Source: Bacteroidota bacterium (lineage in GTDB: Bacteria > Bacteroidota > Bacteroidia > Flavobacteriales_F > PHOS-HE28). From it: 10,741 nucleotides of DNA. Location: assembly GCA_023412755.1 (NCBI GenBank), contig JAEZCB010000032.1, positions 1-10,741 on the forward strand. The letters run 5' to 3'. A program made the translations under genes and the position numbers. The notes under the pieces are model-generated. The model made no database searches. It was given only the letters and a program-made list of their open reading frames with translations, and was not told the origin of the DNA. Of this stretch, positions 1 to 7,292 are shown in pieces. Positions within the stretch are counted from its first letter, which is position 1. Each line of letters begins with the position of its first letter.

Positions 1-1980
1 GGTCTTATCAATACCCCTTACACTTTCACAGGCCTGGACGCAGGTACATACTGGGTGCATGTGTCAGGACAGACATTCAACTTCGACTTCACCAACTGGT
101 ACGACTACCAGTGCCGCGATTCCATCCAGGTGGTGGTGCCCGAATTACCGGGCGAGTGCGGGTTGGTGAACGGCCGTGTATTTGTGGACAACAATGCCAA
201 TTGCGCAACAAACCCTGGCGAGAACAATGTGCCGGCCACCGTGGTACGCTTGGAGCCAGGACCATACTACGGCAACACGAACAATAGCGGCCAATATAGC
301 GTGCAGGTGCCATTTGGCACTTATGATGTGTTCGCCGAACATCCCGTATTGGATCAGGGTTGTCCTGTGCAACAGGTGGTGCAACAAGCCATACACAACA
401 ATGTGAACGTGCCCATGGAAGCAGGTGATCCGCTGGACATGCAAGTGAGCATGACCGATGGCGCAGCGCGTCCTGGATTCGAGTACCAGGTGGCGGTGCA
501 TGTGAGCAACCTTACGGCATCCGCTGCCGGCACGGTAACGCTGGTCGTGGAACATGATGCTGTCTTGAGCCTGATCTCCGCAACCCCGGCACCGACCACC
601 ACGGCGGGCAACACGCTCACGTGGTCCGGCAGTGAACTCAGCTTCATCAATGCCTTCCAAATGCACACCGTGCAGCTGCGGTTCCAAGTGCCGCCGGATG
701 TTGACCTGCTGGGAACGGAGCTGCTTACAACGGCTACGATATCCACCACCAACACCGATGCCGACCCTGCCAACGACACTTACCTGCTGGAACGCACGAT
801 CACCGGGTCTTACGATCCCAACGATAAGCTGGCAACCACCAGTTCTGGCGATACAGAGCATTATCAGCCTGGCACGGATGATTGGATCGACTATACGATA
901 CGCTTTCAGAACACGGGCTCGGATACGGCATTCAATGTGGTGATCACTGATACGCTGCCGGGCAACCTTGATCCGGGTAGTATCATCATCGGCGCTTCAT
1001 CGCACAGCTTCACATGGCAATTGCGCGATCAAGGAACGCTGAAGTTCAATTTGTCTAACATTCAATTACCGGATAGTAATGTGAATGAACCGCTAAGCCA
1101 TGGCTTTGTCGGCTTCCGCATTAAACCAATGTTGCCGTTGAACGTTGGAGATCAGATCGAGAACATCGCGAACATCTACTTCGACTTCAACCCGCCGGTG
1201 ATCACCGAGCCGAGTGTTTTGGTCGTACCAGCTCCAACGGTGAATGTTGCAGTCAAGGCGTTCCTTGCCGGGCCATACGATCCGGATTCGGGTTTGATGC
1301 AGGACCAACTTCGCGCCGGTGGTTGGTTGCCGTTGAATGAACCGTATGCAGGTCTTGGTTATGCGCACGTCGGTGGCGGTGGATCGGAAAGCACCACAGC
1401 TCCTGTGTTCGCTGTGACCGGATCGGAAGCGATCGTGGATTGGGTGGTGATCGAACTGCGTGATGGGATCGAACCAGATCAGATCCTGCATTCGCGGAGC
1501 GCTTTGATCCGTCGCGATGGGCAAGTGGTGGATGTGGATGGCGTTTCACCCGTGGCGTTCAATGCAGCCGCTGGGAATTACCATGTGGCGATCAGGCATC
1601 GGAATCACTTGGGCTGCATGAGGGCCACGCCCATCCCTCTCCAATTCACGCCAGTTTCGATCGATCTTACAACGAATGCCACTGATACATGGGGCACCAA
1701 TGCGCGCAACAACATCAACGGCACCATGGTGCTCTGGCCGGGCGATGTGAACTTCGATGGGCAGGTGAAGTATGTCGGCGCGGACAATGATCGAGACGCC
1801 ATATTGCTGCATATTGGGGGCAATACACCCACCAACATCGTTACCGGTGGCTACTACAAAACGGATGTGAACATGGATGGAGCTTCCGCCTATACCGGAA
1901 CGGCCAACGATCGTGACATCCTTCTGCTTACCATAGGTGGGGTGGTGCCTACGGCGGTGCGGGTGGAGCAGGTGCCCTAG
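1..1980 (+). CDS. Secreted adhesin-like protein with DUF7619-type conserved-repeat domain and dockerin-like C-terminus (5' end outside window)
   Basis: The frame is open from base 1, so the true start lies upstream; the GTG at 55 is only an internal valine. The visible 659 residues run as follows. A carboxypeptidase-regulatory/SdrD-B-like beta-sandwich lies at about residues 52-115 (GRVFVDNNANC). A DUF11/CARDB-like stretch follows to about 268. A domain typical of Bacteroidota surface proteins lies at about 269-405, opening with GSYDPNDK, continuing DYTIRFQNTGSDTAFNV and closing with IYFDFNPP. A linker with further beta-rich sequence comes next, and the tail from about 579 holds two DVNxDG repeats. 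The family is extracellular and usually exported by the Sec and type IX routes; a role in adhesion or matrix binding is inferred. I see no conventional type IX sorting domain after the repeats; the protein stops at the second one. The next gene begins 22 bases downstream. Confidence 0.85.
   Translation, partial: GLINTPYTFTGLDAGTYWVHVSGQTFNFDFTNWYDYQCRDSIQVVVPELPGECGLVNGRVFVDNNANCATNPGENNVPATVVRLEPGPYYGNTNNSGQYSVQVPFGTYDVFAEHPVLDQGCPVQQVVQQAIHNNVNVPMEAGDPLDMQVSMTDGAARPGFEYQVAVHVSNLTASAAGTVTLVVEHDAVLSLISATPAPTTTAGNTLTWSGSELSFINAFQMHTVQLRFQVPPDVDLLGTELLTTATISTTNTDADPANDTYLLERTITGSYDPNDKLATTSSGDTEHYQPGTDDWIDYTIRFQNTGSDTAFNVVITDTLPGNLDPGSIIIGASSHSFTWQLRDQGTLKFNLSNIQLPDSNVNEPLSHGFVGFRIKPMLPLNVGDQIENIANIYFDFNPPVITEPSVLVVPAPTVNVAVKAFLAGPYDPDSGLMQDQLRAGGWLPLNEPYAGLGYAHVGGGGSESTTAPVFAVTGSEAIVDWVVIELRDGIEPDQILHSRSALIRRDGQVVDVDGVSPVAFNAAAGNYHVAIRHRNHLGCMRATPIPLQFTPVSIDLTTNATDTWGTNARNNINGTMVLWPGDVNFDGQVKYVGADNDRDAILLHIGGNTPTNIVTGGYYKTDVNMDGASAYTGTANDRDILLLTIGGVVPTAVRVEQVP
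1741..1953 (+). repeat. Two 31-residue calcium-loop (dockerin-like) repeats, 120-base period
   Basis: Unit 1 (1741-1833) and unit 2 (1861-1953) lie exactly 40 codons apart and share 18 of 31 residues. The shared pattern is DVN-x-DG, then Y-x-G, then NDRD, LL, IGG and PT. DxNxDG is the start of an EF-hand/dockerin calcium loop, here followed by a second acidic NDRD cluster, so calcium binding is likely by family analogy but not shown. The repeat is clear in protein and weaker in DNA, which indicates an old duplication. Confidence 0.8.
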
Positions 1981-1989
1981 CCTCATCGG

Positions 1990-1997
1990 TACCTTCG
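1990..1997 (+). promoter_or_regulatory. Putative -7 promoter box TACCTTCG for the aldehyde dehydrogenase
   Basis: TACCTTCG differs from the Bacteroidota box TAnnTTTG by one base and ends 5 bases before the ATG at 2003. A transcript starting from it would have almost no leader. I saw no TTG at the usual -33 spacing. The box supports 2003 as the start. Confidence 0.45.
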
Positions 1998-2002
1998 CCC
2001 GC

Positions 2003-3439
2003 ATGGAGCTCCTCCGTGACAAGGCATTCATAGGTGGCGAGTGGACAGAAGCATCTTCTGGACGCACCTTTGAGATCACAGATCCTGCAACGGCCGGAAC
2101 GATCGGCAGTGTTCCGGACATGGATACCACCGATGTGCGCAGGGCCATCGATGCGGCCCATGATGCATGGCCAGCCTGGCGTTCCACCACCGCCAAGGCT
2201 CGCGCTGTCATACTAGGCAAATGGTTCGAACTGATCCTGAGGAACAAGGAGGAATTGGCCCGGATCATGACCCGCGAATCCGGCAAGGTGATAAGCGAAA
2301 GCCGGGGTGAGGTGGACTATGGTGCCGCGTTCGTAGAGTGGTTCGCCGAAGAAGCGAAACGCACATACGGTGACGTGATACCATCTCCCACACGCGACAA
2401 GCGGATCGTGGTGATTAAGCAACCCGTGGGAGTGGTGGCCGCCATCACACCCTGGAATTTTCCGCTGGCCATGATCACCCGCAAGGTGGCACCTGCACTG
2501 GCCGCAGGTTGCCCGGTGGTGATCAAGCCGCCTCAGGAAACGTCCCTCACGGCTTTGGCACTCGCGGCACTGGCGCAGGAGGCCGGTTTCCCGGAAGGTA
2601 CCTACAATACGGTCACATCTACGGATAGCGCGGCCCTGGGCCGGGAACTTTGCTTGAATGAGAAGGTGCGCAAGCTCTCTTTCACCGGTTCCACGGAGGT
2701 GGGAAAGATCCTTATGGAACAATGTGCTGGATCACTGAAAAAGCTCACCATGGAGCTGGGCGGTAATGCGCCGTTCATCGTATTCGATGATGCCGACATA
2801 GAGCGTGCCGTGGAAGGGGCGATCCGTGCCAAGTTCAGGCACAACGGCCAAACCTGTGTCTGCGTTAACCGCATCCTCGTGCAGGATGGCATCCATGATG
2901 CGTTCCTTGAACGATTCACCGAAGCAGTAAAGGCATTGCGCAGCGGCGATGAGATGGATAAGGGTGTGCAGGTGGGGCCGCTGATCAACGAGAAGGGAAT
3001 GGAAAAGGTGCGTACGCATATCCGTGATGCGGTGGATCATGGTGCCACGGTGCTCACCGGCGGCTCGGCCGGCCCGGGTCTCTTTTTCCAACCCACGGTG
3101 CTTGCCGGGGCATTGCCCACCATGCGTATCGCGCGGGAAGAGGTGTTCGGACCGGTGGCGCCGGTATTCCGGTTTTCCACCGAAGAAGAAGCCATTAACA
3201 TGGCCAACTCCACTGAATATGGGCTGGCCGCATACTTCTATAGCCGGGATGTGGCCCGCTGCTGGCGGGTGGCAGAGGCATTGGAGTATGGTATGGTAGG
3301 CGTGAACGAAGGGTTGATCTCCACGGAAGTGGCCCCCTTTGGCGGAATAAAACACTCCGGCTTCGGGCGTGAAGGGTCCAAATACGGCATGGAACCATAC
3401 CTGGAGATCAAATACCTGTGTTTCGGCGGGATCCTATAG
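2003..3439 (+). CDS. gabD: NAD(P)-dependent succinate-semialdehyde dehydrogenase (aldehyde dehydrogenase family)
   Basis: This 478-residue enzyme would oxidise succinate semialdehyde to succinate with NAD(P)+, the last step of the GABA shunt, in the cytoplasm. Aldehyde dehydrogenase landmarks are complete: PWNF at 150-153 with oxyanion Asn152, VIKP at 173-176, FTGS at 227-230 in the cofactor fold, general base Glu251 in ELGGNAP, catalytic Cys285 in GQTCVCVNR, and cofactor Glu380 in EEVFGPV. The CVC pair (285/287) and the FGGIKHSGFGREG segment near the C-terminus favour the GabD subfamily over general aldehyde dehydrogenases. The frame stays open upstream to 1937, but that would overlap the adhesin gene and add 22 atypical residues; 2003 gives the standard N-terminus and follows a promoter box. 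No GABA transaminase is adjacent, so the substrate rests on similarity alone; a related semialdehyde is possible. Confidence 0.88.
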   Translation: MELLRDKAFIGGEWTEASSGRTFEITDPATAGTIGSVPDMDTTDVRRAIDAAHDAWPAWRSTTAKARAVILGKWFELILRNKEELARIMTRESGKVISESRGEVDYGAAFVEWFAEEAKRTYGDVIPSPTRDKRIVVIKQPVGVVAAITPWNFPLAMITRKVAPALAAGCPVVIKPPQETSLTALALAALAQEAGFPEGTYNTVTSTDSAALGRELCLNEKVRKLSFTGSTEVGKILMEQCAGSLKKLTMELGGNAPFIVFDDADIERAVEGAIRAKFRHNGQTCVCVNRILVQDGIHDAFLERFTEAVKALRSGDEMDKGVQVGPLINEKGMEKVRTHIRDAVDHGATVLTGGSAGPGLFFQPTVLAGALPTMRIAREEVFGPVAPVFRFSTEEEAINMANSTEYGLAAYFYSRDVARCWRVAEALEYGMVGVNEGLISTEVAPFGGIKHSGFGREGSKYGMEPYLEIKYLCFGGIL

Positions 3440-3545
3440 CGGTTGATGCCTCGCGCTGAAGACCGCGCCTTTCAGGAAATTTTCATGTGGCGGAGGCAAC
3501 CCTGCGCATGGATCGCGTCTTCCTAATGCCGAAAGACCAAGCCCC

Positions 3546-3653
3546 ATGGAACGCACCCGTGAAGAAGATCGCTCGCAGTTGATTAAGGTGAGCATGGTGT
3601 TATTCTCCGTATTAGCCGTGCTGTCCTTTTCCCTGGCCAGGGTCCCCTGGTGA
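3546..3653 (+). CDS. Possible 35-residue single-helix membrane peptide
   Basis: This is the only plausible coding stretch in the 255-base gap between the dehydrogenase and the TraB-family gene. It runs ATG to TGA. The first 14 residues are strongly charged (MERTREEDRSQLIK), followed by an uninterrupted hydrophobic run at about 15-31 and an RVPW tail. That layout suits one transmembrane helix with a cytoplasmic N-terminus. I see no ribosome binding site and no good -7 box before it, and I do not recognise the family. A chance open frame is a serious alternative. The rest of the gap shows no RNA gene or convincing terminator. Confidence 0.3.
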   Translation: MERTREEDRSQLIKVSMVLFSVLAVLSFSLARVPW

Positions 3654-3682
3654 GATACAGCCCGGAACTGCCCGCCCAGCGC

Positions 3683-3690
3683 TAACTTTG
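3683..3690 (+). promoter_or_regulatory. Putative -7 promoter box TAACTTTG for the TraB/GumN gene
   Basis: TAACTTTG is an exact match to the Bacteroidota -7 consensus TAnnTTTG. It ends 4 bases before the ATG at 3695, which implies a leaderless or near-leaderless mRNA. No matching -33 TTG is visible at the normal distance. Confidence 0.6.
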
Positions 3691-3694
3691 GGGT

Positions 3695-4612
3695 ATGTTC
3701 CGGTCCCTGCCGAAGTACCTGTTCTTGTTTCTTGCCTATCCTGTTCTCGCACAGGATACCCCCAAATCCCTGCTTTGGAAGGTGACCGGCCCGGGTGTTG
3801 CAAGGCCCAGTTACCTTTTCGGTACCGCCCATAGCCGGGATGAACGGGCTTTCCGTTTCAGCGATTCTGTCTGGATAGCCATGGGCCGTGCCGATGTGGT
3901 GGCCGGCGAACTCGATCTGGAAAAGGGCAGGCAGAATGCCATGGCCATGATGAACATCATGCTCCTGCCCGATGGAAAGAAGTTGCAGGACCTATATGCG
4001 GAAAAGGAATGGCAGCGCATCGATGCACAATTGAAGGAAGATCTGGGTGCCATGGCGGCCATGGTGCAACGCATGAAACCCTTCTTCGTGATGGCCATGC
4101 TCACCGAAGCACAGATGGGCACCGACCGTGAAAAAGTGCTGGACGATCACATACTCAGCACTGCGCGTGCCCAGGGCCAGCGTGTGATCGGCATCGAGAC
4201 CTTCGAGGAACAGGTGCGTGCCATGGATGCCCTGCCGCTGGTGGAACAGGCACAGATGCTGTTGGAGTACGTGGATTCCGAGGGCGATGCCGCGGAGGAC
4301 CTCAATGCGTTGATCGATGCCTACGAGGCACAGGACCTTGATGCCATGATGGAGATCACCGAGAACAGTGGCCAGCTGCCCAAAGGCATGGAAATGGCCC
4401 TGCTCACGGAAAGGAATCACCGCATGGCGCACCGGCTCGATAGCATCATGCGCGGGGGTGAGAATGTGTTCTTCGCAGTGGGTGCCGCACACCTGCCACG
4501 CAAGGATGGCCTCATCACCCTGCTTCGGGACAAGGGCTACACCGTGGAGCCGGTGATGTACACTGTGGTGCGGCGGGAAGAGACCGAACCTGCGGAGGAA
4601 AAAGTGGACTGA
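3695..4612 (+). CDS. Secreted TraB/GumN-family protein
   Basis: This 305-residue protein begins with a Sec signal peptide (basic start, hydrophobic 8-18, likely cut near VLAQ-D at 20/21). The mature part opens with the family hallmark LLWKV followed by SYLFGTAH, whose G43-x-x-H46 is the first GX2H motif. Glu72 in GELDL, Glu168 in GIETFEEQ and ERN at 239-241 follow at expected spacings. The second GX2H motif is G263-A-A-H266 in AVGAAHLPRKDG. The superfamily includes the metal-dependent TIKI proteases, so a periplasmic or surface metalloprotease is possible; most bacterial members are uncharacterised. Length and motif order are typical. Start 3695 fits the signal peptide and the promoter box. 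The C-terminal tail after about 293 is charged and probably disordered. It appears to be a single-gene unit. Confidence 0.85.
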   Translation: MFRSLPKYLFLFLAYPVLAQDTPKSLLWKVTGPGVARPSYLFGTAHSRDERAFRFSDSVWIAMGRADVVAGELDLEKGRQNAMAMMNIMLLPDGKKLQDLYAEKEWQRIDAQLKEDLGAMAAMVQRMKPFFVMAMLTEAQMGTDREKVLDDHILSTARAQGQRVIGIETFEEQVRAMDALPLVEQAQMLLEYVDSEGDAAEDLNALIDAYEAQDLDAMMEITENSGQLPKGMEMALLTERNHRMAHRLDSIMRGGENVFFAVGAAHLPRKDGLITLLRDKGYTVEPVMYTVVRREETEPAEEKVD

Positions 4613-4693
4613 TCATGATCGCAGCACCGGATCGAACCACCGATCGGGGATAAGCAGGCCCCAGATGTATGGGAGCCGGTGCACCAGCCGTTC

Positions 4694-4701
4694 CATCTTC
4701 G
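4694..4701 (+). promoter_or_regulatory. Putative -7 promoter box CATCTTCG for the solute-binding lipoprotein
   Basis: CATCTTCG keeps the A, TT and final G of TAnnTTTG but has C at position 1 and C for T at position 7. It ends 8 bases before the ATG at 4710. On its own it is weak; support comes from the same pattern before neighbouring genes. Confidence 0.35.
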
Positions 4702-4709
4702 CACATTCC

Positions 4710-6323
4710 ATGCACCGCTCCACCGGATCGTTCCTGCTCCTGTTCGTTCTATGCGTATCCTGCTCCAGTGATCGCGGCGATGCCTCCAATGTGTTCCGCT
4801 ACAACCAAAGTGAAGGCATCACCAGCCTGGATCCTGCTTTCGCGCGCAACCTGGAGAACATCTGGGCCTGTGATCAGCTCTTCGATGGTCTCGTTGAGAT
4901 GGGACCGGACCTGTTGCCCATACCTGCCATTGCGGCGCATTGGGCGATCGGTGATAGCGGAAGGGAGTATCGGTTCACGTTGCGGAACGATGTGTATTTC
5001 CATGATCATCCCGCTTTTCCGGAGGGGCGGGGCCGCCAGGTACAAGCGGAGGATGTGCGGTACAGCTTCGAGCGTATCCGCGATCCCCGCACCGCCAGTC
5101 CGGGGCGCTGGATCTTCGATCACGTGGTGCCCGGGGCGAAAGGGATCCAGGTGCTGGATGATCATACTGTTCGCATTGAACTCCAGCGGCCGTTCCCTCC
5201 ATTCCTTGGTATCCTTACCATGGCCTACGCGAGCATCGTTCCAGAGGAGGTGGTCTCACAAGAGGGGGGCGGTTTCCGCAACCGCCCCGTAGGGGCAGGG
5301 CCCTTCAAATTCTTTCATTGGGAAGAAGGTGTCAAGCTGGCCCTTCAACGCAACGCCAATTATTACCAACTGGATGAAGAAAGGAACCGGCTGCCCTACC
5401 TGGATGCGGTGACCGTAGGTTTCGTGAAGGATCGGAATGCGGAATTCCTTGCTCTGGTGAAGGGAGAGCTGGATATGATGAGCGGTGCCGACGGAGCATT
5501 CCTCAATGAACTGCTGGATGCGAAGGGGCAGGTAAGGCCGAAGTATGCGGATAGGATCCGCACCGAAAGATCGCCTGCGCTGGCCACGGACTACCTCGGG
5601 TTCCTCCTCGATACCAGCCTTACCAGCGTGGCCAACGGCCCTTGGAAAGATGTGCGGCTGCGGCAGGCTCTGAACCATGCGCTCGATCGGGAACGGATCA
5701 TAAGCCATTTGATGCATGGCATCGGCTCACCTGCGCGGAGCATTCTTCCGCCCAATATGCCCGGTTCCTCTGGCCAGGGCTATGGCCATGATCCGGCACT
5801 GGCCAGGCAACTGCTGTCCGAGGCTGGGTTTCCCGGCGGCAAAGGACTGCCACCGCTCACACTCACCGCTACCGCCAGCTACCTGGAACTCTGCGAACTC
5901 ATCCAGCACGACCTCGCCGCATTCGGCATCAGGATCATTGTGGATGTGGTGCCGCTAAGCACACACAAGGAAGGCGTGGCCAACGGCGACTTCATCTTCT
6001 TCCGCAAGAACTGGATGGCCGATTATCCTGACGCGGAGAACTTCCTGCTGCTCTACACCAGTGCCAACCATGCACCGGCAGGCCCCAACTACGCCCGCTA
6101 TACCAATGCCCGTTTGGATGAGCTGTATGCTCGGGCCCTTTCCACCGCGGATGAACAGGAACGCTTGCGCCTCTACGCGCGCATGGACAGCATCATCGTT
6201 ACCGAGGCGCCTGCTGTTTTCCTGCACCACCCGGAAGTGATCCGCTTCGTGCGCCGTGATGTGATGGGGCTGGTAGCGGATCCCATGAACGGGCTTGACC
6301 TGCGTAGGGTAAGGAAGGGGTGA
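4710..6323 (+). CDS. Family 5 extracellular solute-binding lipoprotein (oligopeptide/nickel type)
   Basis: This 537-residue protein has the OppA/DppA/NikA-like fold of SBP_bac_5. It shows the N-terminal SLDP at 39-42, DQLFDGLVEMGPDLLPIPAIA, YRFTLRNDVYFHD, QAEDVRYSFERIRDP at about 112-126, and VGAGPFKFFHWEEG. An alternative start at 4665 would put 15 non-signal residues before the secretory leader; from 4710 the protein begins with a basic n-region, a hydrophobic core and Cys18 followed by SSD. The lipobox reads C-V-S-C, with an unusual Cys at -3, so lipidation is probable but not textbook. The family delivers peptides or other ligands to an ABC importer, but no importer permease or ATPase is beside it; the ABC genes at 7293-9234 are of exporter type. 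The ligand cannot be read from sequence. Confidence 0.87.
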   Translation: MHRSTGSFLLLFVLCVSCSSDRGDASNVFRYNQSEGITSLDPAFARNLENIWACDQLFDGLVEMGPDLLPIPAIAAHWAIGDSGREYRFTLRNDVYFHDHPAFPEGRGRQVQAEDVRYSFERIRDPRTASPGRWIFDHVVPGAKGIQVLDDHTVRIELQRPFPPFLGILTMAYASIVPEEVVSQEGGGFRNRPVGAGPFKFFHWEEGVKLALQRNANYYQLDEERNRLPYLDAVTVGFVKDRNAEFLALVKGELDMMSGADGAFLNELLDAKGQVRPKYADRIRTERSPALATDYLGFLLDTSLTSVANGPWKDVRLRQALNHALDRERIISHLMHGIGSPARSILPPNMPGSSGQGYGHDPALARQLLSEAGFPGGKGLPPLTLTATASYLELCELIQHDLAAFGIRIIVDVVPLSTHKEGVANGDFIFFRKNWMADYPDAENFLLLYTSANHAPAGPNYARYTNARLDELYARALSTADEQERLRLYARMDSIIVTEAPAVFLHHPEVIRFVRRDVMGLVADPMNGLDLRRVRKG

Positions 6324-6439
6324 GGAGGGGGGATGCGGACCAGCAGATCCATCATGCACCCTATGATCGGATCATATGCCGATGATACAATAACTGGGAA
6401 TAAAGCTTTTGCCCTGATCTCGTACATTGGACCGTTATG

Positions 6440-6447
6440 GATCTTCG
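6440..6447 (+). promoter_or_regulatory. Putative -7 box GATCTTCG before the beta-barrel pseudogene
   Basis: GATCTTCG followed by CATC and then ATG at 6452 has nearly the same layout as the 4694 site, with a 4-base gap to the start. It favours 6452 over the upstream in-frame ATG at 6437, which the box would overlap. Position 1 is off consensus. Confidence 0.35.
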
Positions 6448-6451
6448 CATC

Positions 6452-7154
6452 ATGGTCCATTTTTTTATATGGGCCTTTTTATCCAACGTCCTGCTCGCGC
6501 AAGGTCTTGGTATTCATGGTGGCATTGCCCGGGGTTCTCGCACCAATGTCAACCATCTTGATCCAGCACAGAAGCTGGCAGAGATGATCGGTCTTGCGCG
6601 ATACGTCGGTGTTTGGTATGGGGGGCATGGCATCGACCAGTATTACCGGGTCGGAATGGTCTGGGAAAGGCAGCAATGGGAGCAGCCTTACAGGGGCACC
6701 TCACAGATATCCATCAGGTTTCATGGATGAGCGCATTGGCACTTTGCGGAAGCGGATCGACTTTGTGCGCATCTCTCCGGAAATGGTGCTGCCGATCGGA
6801 AAGCGTTTTTCAGGTAGTGTTTTCGCTGACTTCGCATTACCGTTGGCAGCAGACGTGGAGGAGACCTATGTGATCAGCTCAGCGGATCAACATTGGGGAT
6901 CGGTCTCCGATCCAAACCCAGGTCCCACCGTGGGGACCCAAGTGTACAAGGAGCGCTAGTCGGATGCGCGTACTGTCAATTTGATGAATGTTGCCATTGG
7001 CTTTGGTTTCAGGGCGGATGTGGCCGGGCCTATCTCACTTGGTATCGTTTTGTCGCAAGGCTTGATGGACCTATCACCGAAGCTTGGCAAAAGTGCGGCT
7101 GCCACCTATGTGAGGTTGGAAACATTCTGCCGGCTCATTTCACATAAGGATTAA
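6452..7154 (+). pseudogene. Outer-membrane beta-barrel protein gene broken by a frameshift and an in-frame TAG
   Basis: Three pieces join into one typical small outer-membrane beta-barrel (PorT/OMP_b-brl style). Piece 1, from 6452, has a signal peptide ending VLLAQ and strand-like sequence such as DQYYRVGMVWERQQWEQPYR; its frame stops at 6728-6730. Piece 2 lies in the frame one base further on (GTLRKRIDFVRISPEMVLPI, then VFADFALPL) and hits TAG at 6957-6959. Piece 3 continues in the same frame as piece 2 (NVAIGFGFRADVAGPISLGI, then LSQGLMDLSP, then a last strand VRLETFCRLI) to TAA at 7152-7154. Removing one base gives 702 bases, or 233 residues counting the TAG position, a normal size for these barrels. 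The shift lies between about 6690 and 6728; the GGGG at 6693-6696 is a candidate site. Alternatives are sequencing or assembly error, or recoding. Confidence 0.75.
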
Positions 7155-7272
7155 GGGCTCCAAACCGCCACATGACCCAAGATGTTGTCACGCCGTCCGG
7201 TGCTGCACATCACGGCTCATCACTTCATTGCACCATTCATGGATCATGTGGCAGCTCTGGAATAGGTCCGGA

Positions 7273-7280
7273 TATCTTCG
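7273..7280 (+). promoter_or_regulatory. Putative -7 promoter box TATCTTCG for the natAB-like operon
   Basis: TATCTTCG matches TAnnTTTG except for C at position 7 and ends 12 bases before the ATG at 7293, giving a leader of only a few bases. The 138-base gap from 7155 to 7292 shows nothing else I can name: no terminator and no -33 TTG at normal spacing. Confidence 0.45.
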
Positions 7281-7292
7281 GGGCTGTTCAAT

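Noticed and set aside
55..57. GTG as start of the first gene
   Set aside because: The frame is open and protein-like from base 1 (TFTGLDAGTYWVHVSG), so the gene begins before the window.
145..861. 238-codon open frame on the minus strand
   Set aside because: It is antisense to the adhesin, whose + strand translation has clear domains. The minus translation is low-complexity and His/Arg-rich.
3434..3832. 132-codon minus-strand frame covering the gap before the TraB-family gene
   Set aside because: It overlaps the signal peptide and the first GX2H motif of the TraB/GumN gene and shows no recognisable protein character.
4646..4662. GGGG/CCCC hairpin after the TraB-family gene
   Set aside because: The stem is only 4 pairs with a 9-base loop and no T tract follows, so it is not a credible terminator.
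6333..6587. 84-codon frame preceded by an AGGAGG-like run right after the SBP gene
   Set aside because: Most of it overlaps the better-supported barrel gene in another frame, and Shine-Dalgarno use is not seen elsewhere here. Only a possible DUF4870-like fragment was kept as a finding.
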